From Chloroflexi bacterium HGW-Chloroflexi-10 (GTDB taxonomy: Bacteria > Chloroflexota > Anaerolineae > Anaerolineales > Anaerolineaceae): a stretch of DNA of 64,000 nt. Each line of letters opens with the position of its first letter. Positions within the stretch are counted from its first letter, which is position 1. A program made the translations under genes and the position numbers. The DNA lies in assembly GCA_002840755.1 (NCBI GenBank), contig PHBZ01000011.1:1-64000 (forward strand), in the 5' to 3' direction. The notes beneath the pieces were generated by a model that was not told the DNA's origin, searched no databases, and worked only from the letters and a program-made list of their open reading frames with translations. Shown here in pieces: positions 1 to 8,839 of the stretch.

Positions 1-205
1 TGTCATCATTGCCATTGTCGTCATTGCCGTTGTCATCGTTGCCATTGTCGTCATTGCCATTGTCGTCATTGCCATTGTCATCGTTGCCATTGTCATCGTT
101 GCCATTGTCGTCGTTGCCATTGTCGTCATTGCCATTGTCGTCGTTGCCATTGTCATCGTTGCCATTGTCATCGTTGCCATTGTCGTCGTTGCCGTTGTCG
201 TTATC
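1..205. repeat. 15-bp tandem repeat coding for GNDDN units
   Basis: About 13.6 copies of a 15-bp unit, with variation mainly at third codon positions, continue past the left edge. On the minus strand each unit reads Gly-Asn-Asp-Asp-Asn within the DUF5667 gene. The synonymous changes with an unchanged peptide show that the minus-strand frame is the one under selection. Confidence 0.92.
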
Positions 206-727
206 ATTCGAATTGCCGGCAGGCATTTCTAAACTTCCAGCGAGAAGGGCGGAATCTAAAGCCCTGTTTATCTCTGGTTGGATTGTTTCCGGGACTGTGG
301 TTGCAAGCGTCGTAAGTATTTGGGCATATTGGGTGAGGGCTGAAGTAATTTCAGTGGTTAATAGTGTAACCCGAGCGGGGTCCGTCTTAGCCACTGTTTC
401 AAGTTCCAAGAGGGCGCCGTTGATGGCCGCTTCAAATGATAGAACCGTCGGTTTGATCTCCCGATAGCGACCTTCGCGGATCAAAGTGCTAATTTCATCC
501 AGGCGTTTTTGAGCGAAAGCGATTTTCAACTGAGCACGGTTCCCAGCGTTCTGAGACAGGTTTAATTGGGTCTGTTCAATATAGGTTTTGACCGAGTAAA
601 GCGCATCCCCCGGGATGGCTGATTGAGCCGCTGCGTTGGTGGCGCCGATACCGCCAAATAACAGTACGGCGATCACTGCAACAATTATCAAGGGACGTAA
701 TCTATAGAGATTTGATTGAGTTTTCAT
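1..727 (-). CDS. DUF5667-type membrane-anchored protein with Asp/Asn/Gly repeat tail (3' end outside window)
   Basis: The minus-strand frame opens with ATG at 727, preceded by AAGGAG nine bases upstream, and stays open to the window edge, so the C-terminus is missing. Residues about 10-30 form a hydrophobic signal or anchor helix. It is followed by a segment beginning SAIPGDALYSVK and then an alpha-helical stretch rich in Glu, Leu and Thr. That arrangement (anchor, then ALPGDxLYxVK) is the DUF5667 signature. From about residue 175 the protein becomes repeats of Gly-Asn-Asp-Asp-Asn. DUF5667 genes often lie near sigma factors, but no function is established. The acidic tail could bind divalent cations or act as a surface spacer (inference). 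It is divergent from the histidine kinase gene at 912. Confidence 0.8.
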   Translation of the reverse strand, partial: MKTQSNLYRLRPLIIVAVIAVLLFGGIGATNAAAQSAIPGDALYSVKTYIEQTQLNLSQNAGNRAQLKIAFAQKRLDEISTLIREGRYREIKPTVLSFEAAINGALLELETVAKTDPARVTLLTTEITSALTQYAQILTTLATTVPETIQPEINRALDSALLAGSLEMPAGNSNDNDNGNDDNGNDDNGNDDNGNDDNGNDDNGNDDNGNDDNGNDDNGNDDNGNDDNGNDDNGNDDNGNDD

Positions 728-852
728 GTTCGTTTTCTCCTTATCAATAAATTGAATTTTATTATTTTGTAAATTCAATGATAGCCATAACCGTTGAGGG
801 GAGGAACGGCAGATCGTCCAAACCTATCGAAGACCATGGTCGCTTATGCTTA

Positions 853-864
853 AGACTTAAGTCT
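853..864. promoter_or_regulatory. 12-bp perfect palindrome in divergent intergenic region
   Basis: AGACTTAAGTCT is a perfect palindrome between the divergent DUF5667 and histidine kinase genes, about 48 bp before the ATG at 912. It could be the binding site of the NarL-type regulator encoded nearby (inference). The rest of the 728-911 spacer shows nothing else clear. Confidence 0.35.
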
Positions 865-911
865 GATAGCAAACATCACTGACCCTGGTATTATTAATTA
901 CGGACCCGATT

Positions 912-2411
912 ATGTATAATGAAGAAGGTAGATTTTTGAGGCCATCCTTTCATGAAATAGGTGAGCGCTGGAGAGCACTTAACCCTGCACAATATAATGG
1001 GAGAAGAAGTGTGCTAATAAAAGTTAAGAATTATTTTCAAAGATTAAATCTCAGCCAACGCTTTATGCTGGCCGGATTGGTTACGTTATTAGGCGGAACG
1101 CTTGGGATTGGTGTGTGGGTTGAAAGACAAATCGTAGCCGGTGTAATTCATCGCGCCGGCCCAACCACAGCACTCTTTGTCGAAAGTTTTGTCGCACCAA
1201 ATTTGCAGGAATTAGGCGCGGCAGAGGAAATTCTTCCGGAACATGCGCAAGCTTTGGGAAAACTATTGCAAGATACACCTTTAGGGCAACAGATTGTAGC
1301 TTTTAAAGTTTGGAATACGCGCGGTCGATTACTGTACGCCAATGATCCCACGACTATCGGGAAAACTTACCCAATGACCGAAGGTTTATTACGCGCCCGA
1401 TTAGGCGAAGTTGTTTCTGAAATCAGCGCACTGGATGATGAGGAAAACCTGGGGTTAGGTGTAAATTACGATAGGCTTTTGGAAACGTACAGCCCGGTGT
1501 GGTTAAGTGGCACGAACCAGGTGATTGCCGTGGCTGAGTTCTATCACACCACAGATGAACTGGATGCAGAGATTGGGATCCTTAAACGACGCAGCTGGTT
1601 GGTGGTTGGGCTGACGATTTTCTTGATTTACTTGCTTTTGGCAATTTTTGTCCGCAATGCCAGCAACACCATTACCCACCAACAAAGAGAATTGAACCTG
1701 AAAGTAACTCAATTAACCGATCTGCTTTCCCAAAATCAGGAACTCCACAAACGGGTTAGTAAAGCTTCCGCCAGTGTTGCGCTGCTAAATGAAGGCTATC
1801 TTAAGAGAATCGGGGCAGAATTGCATGATGGACCCGCCCAAGACCTGGGCTTGTCCATTCTGAAACTGGACACGGTGGTAGACAGGTTTGAAATTAATCC
1901 GGGTACACCGGTTGACTCAAAAATTATCGGAGAACTGACTGCTGTAGAATCTGCCATGCAAAACGCACTCAAAGAGATGCGCGGAATTGCAACCGGGTTG
2001 ATTTTGCCGCAATTAAATGATTTGGATCTGACCGATACAGTGGCACACGTTGTCCACAAACATGAACAACAAACCGGAACATTGGTGGCATTGGAAATTG
2101 ATCCGGAGTCCGAGCAGACAACTTTGCCGATCCGCATAACGGTTTACCGATTAATCCAGGAAGCGCTGCATAATGCTTATCTGCATGCAGGCGGCGCCGG
2201 GCAGCGCGTGTGTGTAAAAAGCGAGGGTAACTATTTGTTGATGAGTATTACCGATACTGGTCCGGGATTTGACGTGATAAAAACAATGGAAAATACGAGC
2301 CGGCTGGGATTGAGTGGTATGCGCGAGCGCGTAGAAAGCGTCGGCGGCAGGTTTGAAATTGACAGCCGTCCAGGTAAGGGCACCACGATCCAGGTTCGCC
2401 TTCCCCTATGA
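912..2411 (+). CDS. NarL/DegS-type sensor histidine kinase
   Basis: Membrane sensor kinase of the HisKA_3 class that should phosphorylate the response regulator encoded 19 bp downstream. Two transmembrane helices (about residues 51-70 and 229-248) flank an extracytoplasmic sensor domain of about 155 residues. A coiled-coil linker (257-282) follows. The phosphoacceptor motif ELHDGPAQD places the histidine at residue 305. The HATPase_c domain shows an N-box (EALHNAYLHA), DTGPGF and GLSGMRERV. The ATG at 912 lacks a ribosome-binding site. GTG at 1011 (residue 34) has GGGAG seven bases upstream and may be the true start; either form keeps the first helix. The sensed signal is unknown. Confidence 0.9.
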   Translation: MYNEEGRFLRPSFHEIGERWRALNPAQYNGRRSVLIKVKNYFQRLNLSQRFMLAGLVTLLGGTLGIGVWVERQIVAGVIHRAGPTTALFVESFVAPNLQELGAAEEILPEHAQALGKLLQDTPLGQQIVAFKVWNTRGRLLYANDPTTIGKTYPMTEGLLRARLGEVVSEISALDDEENLGLGVNYDRLLETYSPVWLSGTNQVIAVAEFYHTTDELDAEIGILKRRSWLVVGLTIFLIYLLLAIFVRNASNTITHQQRELNLKVTQLTDLLSQNQELHKRVSKASASVALLNEGYLKRIGAELHDGPAQDLGLSILKLDTVVDRFEINPGTPVDSKIIGELTAVESAMQNALKEMRGIATGLILPQLNDLDLTDTVAHVVHKHEQQTGTLVALEIDPESEQTTLPIRITVYRLIQEALHNAYLHAGGAGQRVCVKSEGNYLLMSITDTGPGFDVIKTMENTSRLGLSGMRERVESVGGRFEIDSRPGKGTTIQVRLPL

Positions 2412-2430
2412 ATAAAGGAGATCGACAAAT

Positions 2431-3117
2431 ATGAGCGAAAATCAGACTGCGCCGGAGATAACCCGTGTCGTTATCGTGGACGATCATGCCTTGTTTCGGG
2501 AAGGATTAGCTTCAATTCTTGAAGCACAGGTTGACCTGGAGGTGGTTGGGCAAGGAGGGAGCGCCGAAGAGGCGATTCGTTTGACGAAAGAACAGCGGCC
2601 AGAGATGATCCTGGTAGACCTGGATATGCCCGGCGGCGGGTTAGAAGCAGCCAGGGTGATATCCAGTGAATACCCGGATACAAAAATCGTCATTCTGACT
2701 GCTTCCGAAGAAGATGATAATCTACTTTCTGCTTTGAAATGCGGAGCAAAGGCCTATATTTTAAAAGGCGTAGCCGCCCGGGAACTGCTGCGGATTTTAC
2801 GGATCGTTGCCGAAGGTGAAAGTTATGTTCCTCCGGCTTTGGCAGCCAGTATGCTGCTGGAAATGAATATGTCTAAAACACGCCCACGGAAAGAGTTAGA
2901 AAATCCTATTGATAGCCTAACAGAGCGCGAGCGGGAAATTCTGGAAGGCCTGGCTGGTGGTTTAAGTAATAAAGAAATTGGGTTGAAGTTATTCCTTTCC
3001 GAAAAAACGATCAAGCATTACATCACCAATATATTGCAAAAATTGCAGGTGCGCAATCGGGTCGAGGCGGCGCTGCTGGCTCAAAAAAGCGGAAAAATGG
3101 ATCAAGGGAACGAATGA
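2431..3117 (+). CDS. NarL/FixJ-family response regulator
   Basis: Receiver domain (about residues 11-130) with the acidic pair D17/D18, phosphoacceptor D63 in LVDLDMP, and the conserved lysine in YILKG. A C-terminal LuxR-type helix-turn-helix follows (LTEREREILEGLAGGLSNKEIG). The start is fixed by AAAGGAG nine bases before the ATG. It is co-transcribed with the kinase at 912-2411 and should act as its DNA-binding partner. Targets are unknown; the adjacent DUF5667 gene is a candidate. Confidence 0.95.
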   Translation: MSENQTAPEITRVVIVDDHALFREGLASILEAQVDLEVVGQGGSAEEAIRLTKEQRPEMILVDLDMPGGGLEAARVISSEYPDTKIVILTASEEDDNLLSALKCGAKAYILKGVAARELLRILRIVAEGESYVPPALAASMLLEMNMSKTRPRKELENPIDSLTEREREILEGLAGGLSNKEIGLKLFLSEKTIKHYITNILQKLQVRNRVEAALLAQKSGKMDQGNE

Positions 3118-3187
3118 ATTCCTCAAAAGAAAAAGAAATTTAGCGGGAGTATAATTAGCGTACCCAAGCCAATCAGGAGGTCTTCGT

Positions 3188-4438
3188 ATGCTCATCCATT
3201 CCGCCAGCCAGTTATTAACCCTTGCCGGAGGTCCGCAGCGCGGGCAAAATCTTGGGAAATTGGGGATCATCCCGGACGGAGCCGTACTAATCCGCGACGG
3301 CCTGGTGGTGGAGACCGGCCCCAGCGCTGATCTGCTGGCGCGCTACCCGGAAGAAGAATGCTGCAACGTTAAAGGTCAGGTCGTTTTGCCGGGCTTCGTT
3401 GACCCACATACCCATTTGATCTTTATGGGCAACCGCTCTTTTGAATTTGAGATGCGCCTCGAAGGCAAATCCTACATGGAAATCATGGAAGCCGGCGGGG
3501 GGATTGTCAATACCGTGCGCATGACGCGCAGCGCCAGTGTGGCGGAACTGAAAGCCGCTGCCCTCCCACGCGTGCAGGGGATGCTCAAACACGGCACCAC
3601 CAGTGCTGAAGCCAAAACCGGCTATGGGTTGGAATCGCGCAGCGAACTGAACCAACTCCAGGCTATTCTCGAATTGGACAGCGAAGGCATCGTTGAACTG
3701 GCGCCCACCTATCTGGGCGCGCATGCCATCCCGCCCGAATATAAAGATGATGCGGAAGGCTACACGCGTGAAGTGGTTGAACAGATGCTGCCCGAACTGG
3801 ATGCCTGGTGGGAGCAGCACGCCACCGGGCGTACCAAACCCTTTGTGGATGTCTTCTGCGAAACCGGGGCTTTCTCACTGGAACAGTCGCGGCGTATTCT
3901 GGAAAAAGCCAAAAGCCTGAGCTTCCCGCTCAAAATCCACGCCGATGAATTTGACAACCTGGGCGGGGCCGCGCTGGCCGCCGAACTGGGCGCTGCTTCC
4001 GCCGATCACCTGGTGAGGACCTCGGCGCTGGATATCAGCGCGCTGGCCCAATCCAACACCGTGGCCGTAGCGCTGCCGCCTACGCCTTTTGGGCTGGGAC
4101 ACAGCGAATATACCCCGGCGCGCGCCATCCTGGAGGCCAACGGTCTGCTGGCGATCGCCTCTGACCTGAACCCCGGCACAGCCTGGTGCGAAAACATGCA
4201 ATTTGTGATTGCGCTTTCCTGCCGGTATCTCAAAATCAGCGTGGCTCAGGCGATTGTCTGCGCCACGATCAACAGCGCCGCCGCCATCGGGCGCGCTGAC
4301 CGGGTCGGATCACTCGAACCCGGCAAGCAGGCCGACCTGCTGGTGCTGAGTGTGGACGATTACCGCAACCTGGGTTACCAGTTCGGCGGCAACCTGGTGC
4401 AAAAAGTAATGAAACGCGGCGTGTGGGTTGTAGAATAA
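3188..4438 (+). CDS. hutI: Imidazolonepropionase
   Basis: Amidohydrolase of histidine degradation that hydrolyses 4-imidazolone-5-propanoate to N-formimino-L-glutamate. The metal-binding HxH motif (DPHTH, H74 and H76) follows the typical VVLPGFVD strand. The motifs KTGYGLE, KIHADEFDNLGG, ADHLVRT and ASDLNPGTAWCENM are all characteristic of HutI, and 416 residues is the usual length. CAGGAGG precedes the ATG. No other hut gene is in the window, so it is either a solitary gene or the rest of the pathway lies elsewhere. The HD hydrolase follows 46 bp downstream. Confidence 0.95.
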   Translation: MLIHSASQLLTLAGGPQRGQNLGKLGIIPDGAVLIRDGLVVETGPSADLLARYPEEECCNVKGQVVLPGFVDPHTHLIFMGNRSFEFEMRLEGKSYMEIMEAGGGIVNTVRMTRSASVAELKAAALPRVQGMLKHGTTSAEAKTGYGLESRSELNQLQAILELDSEGIVELAPTYLGAHAIPPEYKDDAEGYTREVVEQMLPELDAWWEQHATGRTKPFVDVFCETGAFSLEQSRRILEKAKSLSFPLKIHADEFDNLGGAALAAELGAASADHLVRTSALDISALAQSNTVAVALPPTPFGLGHSEYTPARAILEANGLLAIASDLNPGTAWCENMQFVIALSCRYLKISVAQAIVCATINSAAAIGRADRVGSLEPGKQADLLVLSVDDYRNLGYQFGGNLVQKVMKRGVWVVE

Positions 4439-4484
4439 CAAAACATTGCGGCGATCAGCATCAAATTCTTTAAGGAGAAACACT

Positions 4485-5123
4485 ATGCTCACCTTGGAAC
4501 GAGCCAAAGAATGGTATCCGGAGAAAGATCCAGTGCACGGATTTGATCACATTGAACGCGTCTATCATATGGCGGACAGGCTGGCCAAGACCGAAGGCGC
4601 CGACCTGGAGATTGTACACGCCGCCGTCCTGCTGCACGATTCGCGCGGGAGCGACCCCAACAGCGGTGAACGCATGAGTCACCACGAGGCCTCCGCCATT
4701 TTTGCGGCGATTATCTTAAAGGAAGAAGGCTGGACTCCGGAACGAATCGAGGCCGTGCAGCACTGCATCCGTGGTCACCGGTACCGTGGGGGTAAGGAGA
4801 ATGAGCCGCAAACTGTGGAAGCCAAAGTGCTGTTTGACGCCGATAAGCTGGATGTGTTGGGCGCGATTGGTGTGGCGCGCACGATTGGTTATGCGGTGCA
4901 GGCCGGGCAACCGATTTATGCGCAGCCTTCGGAACTGTTTCTTGCGAGCGGTGAGAAGGAAAGCGGCGAACCGCACAGTTCTTACCATGAATATATTTTT
5001 AAGCTGCGTAAGGTTAAGGACCGGTTGTTCACGCGGAGCGCGCGCCAGATCGCGGAACAACGCAATCGCTTTTTGGGTGAGTTTTACGAGCAGTTGGGGG
5101 CGGAGATTGCGGCGGAGCGGTGA
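4485..5123 (+). CDS. HD-domain phosphohydrolase
   Basis: The start at 4485 is preceded by AAGGAG; a longer in-frame reading begins at 4446 without a ribosome-binding site. The HD superfamily pattern is clear: HGFDHIERVYHMA, then LLHDSRG (catalytic HD), a later histidine (HCIRGHRYRG) and FDADKLD. This is the layout of the YedJ-like metal-dependent phosphohydrolases. The substrate is not predictable from sequence. Likely soluble and in the same transcript as hutI. Confidence 0.85.
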   Translation: MLTLERAKEWYPEKDPVHGFDHIERVYHMADRLAKTEGADLEIVHAAVLLHDSRGSDPNSGERMSHHEASAIFAAIILKEEGWTPERIEAVQHCIRGHRYRGGKENEPQTVEAKVLFDADKLDVLGAIGVARTIGYAVQAGQPIYAQPSELFLASGEKESGEPHSSYHEYIFKLRKVKDRLFTRSARQIAEQRNRFLGEFYEQLGAEIAAER

Positions 5124-5146
5124 GGGGGGAATTCACCCTCCCTAAG

Positions 5147-5172
5147 TCCCTCCCTGGCCAGGGAGGGATTTT
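5147..5172 (+). terminator. Rho-independent terminator after HD hydrolase
   Basis: An 11-bp perfect inverted repeat (TCCCTCCCTGG / CCAGGGAGGGA) is followed by TTTT, 24 bp after the stop at 5123. Confidence 0.7.
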
Positions 5173-5257
5173 AATACCCTTTGCAAATGATCTGAATTTT
5201 CAAAAACAGCGGTATCTTTCGTGGCGCAGTCCCTCTTGCTTGTGTTGGCATGGCGGT

Positions 5258-5323
5258 AGGGCGAAGCATCTGTAGTTGGGTGTAAATTTGGATCCAGGAT
5301 GCCATTTACAGATGCTTCGCCCT
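5258..5323. repeat. 17-bp inverted repeat with 32-bp loop, MITE-like
   Basis: The arm AGGGCGAAGCATCTGTA at 5258-5274 is perfectly inverted at 5307-5323. It lies in a 340-bp gene-free stretch between the HD hydrolase terminator and the TetR promoter and codes for nothing visible. The structure suits a small dispersed repeat or a long hairpin; only this one copy is in the window. Confidence 0.6.
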
Positions 5324-5398
5324 TACACGATATATCCGATATGTCGGGCGTTTGTTTAAGCGCTGGGGGTATTTCGATGGAACTATACTAATGGATAG

Positions 5399-5451
5399 TT
5401 GACAAGCGACCAGTGGTCGCTATATAATCATGATACCGAACGATGGTCGCT
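5399..5451 (+). promoter_or_regulatory. TetR-gene promoter with two operator sites
   Basis: A -35 hexamer TTGACA (5399-5404) and -10 TATAAT (5423-5428) are separated by 18 bp. The spacer is almost filled by a perfect 17-bp palindrome, AGCGACCA-G-TGGTCGCT (5405-5421). A second, half-conserved copy (5435-5451, right half TGGTCGCT exact) overlaps the expected transcription start. This is a classic autorepression layout for the TetR gene immediately downstream. Confidence 0.88.
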
Positions 5452-5467
5452 TAACTAAGGAGAAATG

Positions 5468-6061
5468 ATGCCTAAAGGAACACCCCTGACTGAAGAGGAA
5501 CAGACCCGCCGCCGCCGCGAAATATTCGATGCAGCGGTACATCTCTTCCTGGAAAAAGGTTTTAATGAAACCTCGATGCGTGAAATTGCCGAGGCTGCCG
5601 GAGCAGGTAAATCGACGCTGTATGATTATTTCTCCTCGAAGGATGAAATTTTGCTCTCGGTGGTTGAAGAGGAACTGAACAACCTGACCCGCCATGCTCA
5701 AGCAATTGCCAGGGAGCCCATCGCTACCCAGGAGAAATTACGCCAGGTCATTTTTGCTTATATGGATTATCTGGTCGCCAATGAAGCTTTTTATATGAAA
5801 CTCAGCCTGGAAGTACAACGCATGGCGCAAATCAGCCAGGTGCGTATTCAACAAGCGCGGCATATGTACCAGGACGTCATTCAGGGCCTGATTGAAACCG
5901 GAATACAGGAGGGTAGTTTGCGCCAGACTGATCCTTTATTGGCTTCACGCATCCTGCTGACAGCCCTATCCCCAGCGGTATATACTACACGGCCCAGCGG
6001 CACGCGCACCCAAATGATGGAAGCTGCGTTCAACCTGTTAATGAATGGCCTACAAGCCTGA
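5468..6061 (+). CDS. TetR/AcrR-family repressor
   Basis: The N-terminal helix-turn-helix is clear (ETSMREIAEAAGAGKSTLYDYFSSKDEIL), followed by an all-helical ligand-binding domain of about 140 residues. Two adjacent ATGs exist (5465, 5468); the second has better spacing from AAGGAG. The matching palindromes in its own promoter and before the phosphotransferase-like gene at 6110 make it the probable repressor of that gene and of itself. The inducer is likely a small hydrophobic compound, judged from the neighbouring enzyme and exporter (inference). Confidence 0.93.
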   Translation: MPKGTPLTEEEQTRRRREIFDAAVHLFLEKGFNETSMREIAEAAGAGKSTLYDYFSSKDEILLSVVEEELNNLTRHAQAIAREPIATQEKLRQVIFAYMDYLVANEAFYMKLSLEVQRMAQISQVRIQQARHMYQDVIQGLIETGIQEGSLRQTDPLLASRILLTALSPAVYTTRPSGTRTQMMEAAFNLLMNGLQA

Positions 6062-6077
6062 TTTTTTTAACCTATAA

Positions 6078-6094
6078 AGCGACCAATGTTCGCT
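6078..6094 (+). promoter_or_regulatory. Third TetR operator, before phosphotransferase-like gene
   Basis: AGCGACCA-A-TGTTCGCT matches the palindrome in the TetR promoter at 15 of its 16 arm positions. It lies 15 bp before the ATG at 6110 and overlaps an alternative upstream ATG at 6086, which argues that 6110 is the true start. Confidence 0.8.
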
Positions 6095-6109
6095 ACTGAA
6101 AGGAAAACA

Positions 6110-8707
6110 ATGACTGCAACTATTCTTACCCTCTCTGACCCTAACGCGACGCTTGAAAATACAGGCGGCAAAGGAATGTCTTTAGCCAAAATGATTAACG
6201 GCGGGCTGCCTGTTCCGGGCGGATTCCACATAACCACTCAGGCTTACCGCCAATTTGTAACCGAAAACGGGATTAAGGCAAGTATACAGGAAGCCTTATT
6301 GAAAGCTGACCCCTTCGTGCCGGATACGTGTGAGATTGCTTCACAGGCAATTGAGAAACTTTTTACCGAAGGCCAAGTGCCGGCCGAAATTACACAGTCG
6401 GTCAGCGCTGCTTACCAGGCGCTTGCTCAATTTTCCAGTGAGACTCTCAACCCGGCGGTGGCCGTGCGTTCTTCTGCTACAGCCGAGGATCTACCGGATG
6501 CCTCATTTGCCGGCCAGCAGGAGACCTACCTTAACATTCGCGGAAGCGAGGAGGTACTGAAAGCCGCGAAAAAATGCTGGGCTAGCCTGTGGACAGCGCG
6601 GGCAATTGCCTACCGCCTGAAGAACAACATTGATCAGGAAACGGTGGCTCTGGCGGTGGTGGTGCAGGAAATGGTCTTTGCGGAAGCTGCCGGTATCCTG
6701 TTCACGGCCAACCCGATTAACGGCCGACGTGACGAGATACTGATCAATGCCGCCTGGGGATTGGGCGAAGCGGTTGTATCCGGCGCGGTCACCCCGGATA
6801 CGCTTACGGTGGCCAAGAAAACGGGTAAGACGATTCGCCGTGAGATTGCCGAGAAACTGGTGATGACCGTGCAGACCGAGACCGGTACGATTGAAGCACC
6901 TGTCCCCGCAGATAGACAAAAGACAGCGGTTTTATCCAAGCAGCATGCCAAAGAACTGGCTTTGTTGGGTGCAAAAATAGAAACCTTTTACGGTATGCCA
7001 ATGGATATTGAATGGGCTTATGCTGGTGGCAAGTTCGCCATCTTGCAGGCCAGACCCATCACAGCGCTGCCCCCAGAATGGAAATCACCCTATCCAGGAG
7101 CGATCTACGCGCGCGGCAGCCTGGCTGAACATACTCCCAACCCGGTCACGCCTTTATTTGCCACATTCGGGCTTGAACTGGCTAACGAAGCCACGAAAGC
7201 ACTGTGGGCGCGGGTATTTAACAAGGATTCGATAAAAATACTTCCGCCGAATGGTTTTTACACTCCGATTAATGGGTATGTCTTTGGCGGTATGTACATG
7301 AAAGGGAAGGATCTGTTCACGGTTATAAAGCTCTCTTTTGCCCAGATGAAACCATTTTTTAATGCAAGTGTAGAACGCTGGCAGGAATACCATGAAAAAC
7401 TGGCTGTTGTGGTTGCGGACTGGGAACAAAAAGAAGTAGAAACACTATCCCCATCCGAACTTCTGGAAGGAGCGCAAATATTATTTGGCGCAGCCTGCCG
7501 CTACTTTACCAATATTCAGACAACCCTGCCGGCAGCATCCATGAGCGAAGTGATCTTTACCCGCTTCTACAACAGCCTGGTAAAACGTAAAGGTGGCTCG
7601 GAAGTGACCGTCTTTCTGCTTGGTTCCGAAACCGTGGCGCTGCGCTCGGAAAAGTCGCTGTATGATCTGGCCTTATGGTTAAAAACCAGCCCTGGTTTGG
7701 CAACCTATGTACTGGAAACACCCACAGAAACTCTGGCCGGCAACCTGAGTGGAGAAACACCCCCTGCCGGGCTACCCACCAACGAATGGACTGAATGGTG
7801 TTCACGCTTCGAAAGTCACCTGCGCGAATTTGGTCGAACAGCGTATGAATTCGATTTTGCCAACCCAACGCCATTAGAGACGCCTGGCCCGATGCTGGAA
7901 GCGGTCAAAGGTTTTCTGTCCGGTAAAGCTGCTAATCCATACGAACGTCAGTCAGCTTCTTTGCAGAAACGCGAGCAGGCCACCCAGGCTGCAGAACGGC
8001 GTTTGATCTGGCCGTTAAAAGGCTGGTTTACCCGGTTGTTGCACTGGACGCAGGAGACCAGCCCGATGCGCGAAAATGCCATTTTTGATATGGGCATGGG
8101 GCATCCCCTGATTCGCAGTATGCTGAATGAATTGGGCGAACGTTTTGCTGCCGGCAGCGCGCTTGAAAACCCGGAAGATATTTACTGGCTGGAGAAAAAC
8201 GAACTGGAAACACTGGTCACCGAACTGGAAACAGGGAAATCACTGACCAACTTTTCCGCGTTGGTTCCGCAGCGCAAAACGCAATGGCAGGGCTACCTCA
8301 AACTATCCCCACCGATTATGATCCCGGAACGTTCCGGATTGGCGAAGCTGATGCATGGGGGTGAAGCACTGAAGAAAGACGGCAAGATCATCCTGAAAGG
8401 TGTGGGCACCAGCAGCGGGAAGGTCACTGCGCCTGCCTGTGTGCTATTCAGCCCGGAGGATTTTAACAAAATGAAACCTGGCGATGTGCTGGTAGCGGTC
8501 ACGACCACGCCGGCCTGGACACCATTATTTTCCCTGGCCTCTGCAGTGGTGACCGATATTGGCGGCCCGCTGAGCCACAGCAGTATTGTGGCACGTGAAT
8601 ACGGTATTCCGGCGGTAATGGCAGCCCGTGGAGCGACACATCACATTCGTAATGGGCAAACAATCACGGTGGATGGTGCAAAAGGGATTGTGGTACTGGA
8701 GGATTAA
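6110..8707 (+). CDS. Rifampicin-phosphotransferase-like PEP/pyruvate-binding enzyme
   Basis: The start at 6110 (GAAAGG upstream) gives 865 residues. The N-terminal ATP-grasp/PPDK_N domain (about 1-310) carries VRSSATAEDLPDASFAGQQ and AWGLGEAVVSG. A long central domain is poorly conserved. The C-terminal swivelling domain has GGPLSHSSIVAREYG with the phospho-carrier histidine at residue 823. PEP synthase and PPDK carry a further C-terminal PEP-binding barrel that is absent here. The order ATP-grasp, middle domain, His domain, and the length, match rifampicin phosphotransferase (Rph). Together with the TetR repressor and MFS exporter this suggests modification of an antibiotic or xenobiotic (inference); the substrate is not established. 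Confidence 0.8.
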   Translation: MTATILTLSDPNATLENTGGKGMSLAKMINGGLPVPGGFHITTQAYRQFVTENGIKASIQEALLKADPFVPDTCEIASQAIEKLFTEGQVPAEITQSVSAAYQALAQFSSETLNPAVAVRSSATAEDLPDASFAGQQETYLNIRGSEEVLKAAKKCWASLWTARAIAYRLKNNIDQETVALAVVVQEMVFAEAAGILFTANPINGRRDEILINAAWGLGEAVVSGAVTPDTLTVAKKTGKTIRREIAEKLVMTVQTETGTIEAPVPADRQKTAVLSKQHAKELALLGAKIETFYGMPMDIEWAYAGGKFAILQARPITALPPEWKSPYPGAIYARGSLAEHTPNPVTPLFATFGLELANEATKALWARVFNKDSIKILPPNGFYTPINGYVFGGMYMKGKDLFTVIKLSFAQMKPFFNASVERWQEYHEKLAVVVADWEQKEVETLSPSELLEGAQILFGAACRYFTNIQTTLPAASMSEVIFTRFYNSLVKRKGGSEVTVFLLGSETVALRSEKSLYDLALWLKTSPGLATYVLETPTETLAGNLSGETPPAGLPTNEWTEWCSRFESHLREFGRTAYEFDFANPTPLETPGPMLEAVKGFLSGKAANPYERQSASLQKREQATQAAERRLIWPLKGWFTRLLHWTQETSPMRENAIFDMGMGHPLIRSMLNELGERFAAGSALENPEDIYWLEKNELETLVTELETGKSLTNFSALVPQRKTQWQGYLKLSPPIMIPERSGLAKLMHGGEALKKDGKIILKGVGTSSGKVTAPACVLFSPEDFNKMKPGDVLVAVTTTPAWTPLFSLASAVVTDIGGPLSHSSIVAREYGIPAVMAARGATHHIRNGQTITVDGAKGIVVLED

Positions 8708-8839
8708 TCCTCAAGCAATAAGTATCGAGTAATCAGCACCGAGTAATCAGTACCAAGGCAAAAACACGAACTGGCAATTTTCGTGTAATTCAACACGCCT
8801 GTGATGGTGGAAGCATTTGATTAGGACAGAAGACACGAT

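Noticed and set aside
9..467. Plus-strand open frame with Pro-Leu-Ser-Ser repeats
   Set aside because: It is the antisense reading of the GNDDN repeat in the minus-strand DUF5667 gene, which has a ribosome-binding site, a signal helix and recognisable family sequence.
4446..4484. N-terminal extension of the HD hydrolase
   Set aside because: The upstream start has no ribosome-binding site, while AAGGAG sits correctly before ATG 4485.
3188..5123. Histidine-utilisation operon
   Set aside because: Only hutI is present; the neighbours are a two-component pair and an HD hydrolase, with no hutH, hutU or hutG.
6110..8707. Phosphoenolpyruvate synthase
   Set aside because: The C-terminal PEP-binding barrel is missing and the domain order and length match rifampicin phosphotransferase-like proteins instead.
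8708..8839. Direct repeat GAGTAATCAG as an attachment site
   Set aside because: Only two short copies ten bases apart, with no integrase or tRNA nearby.
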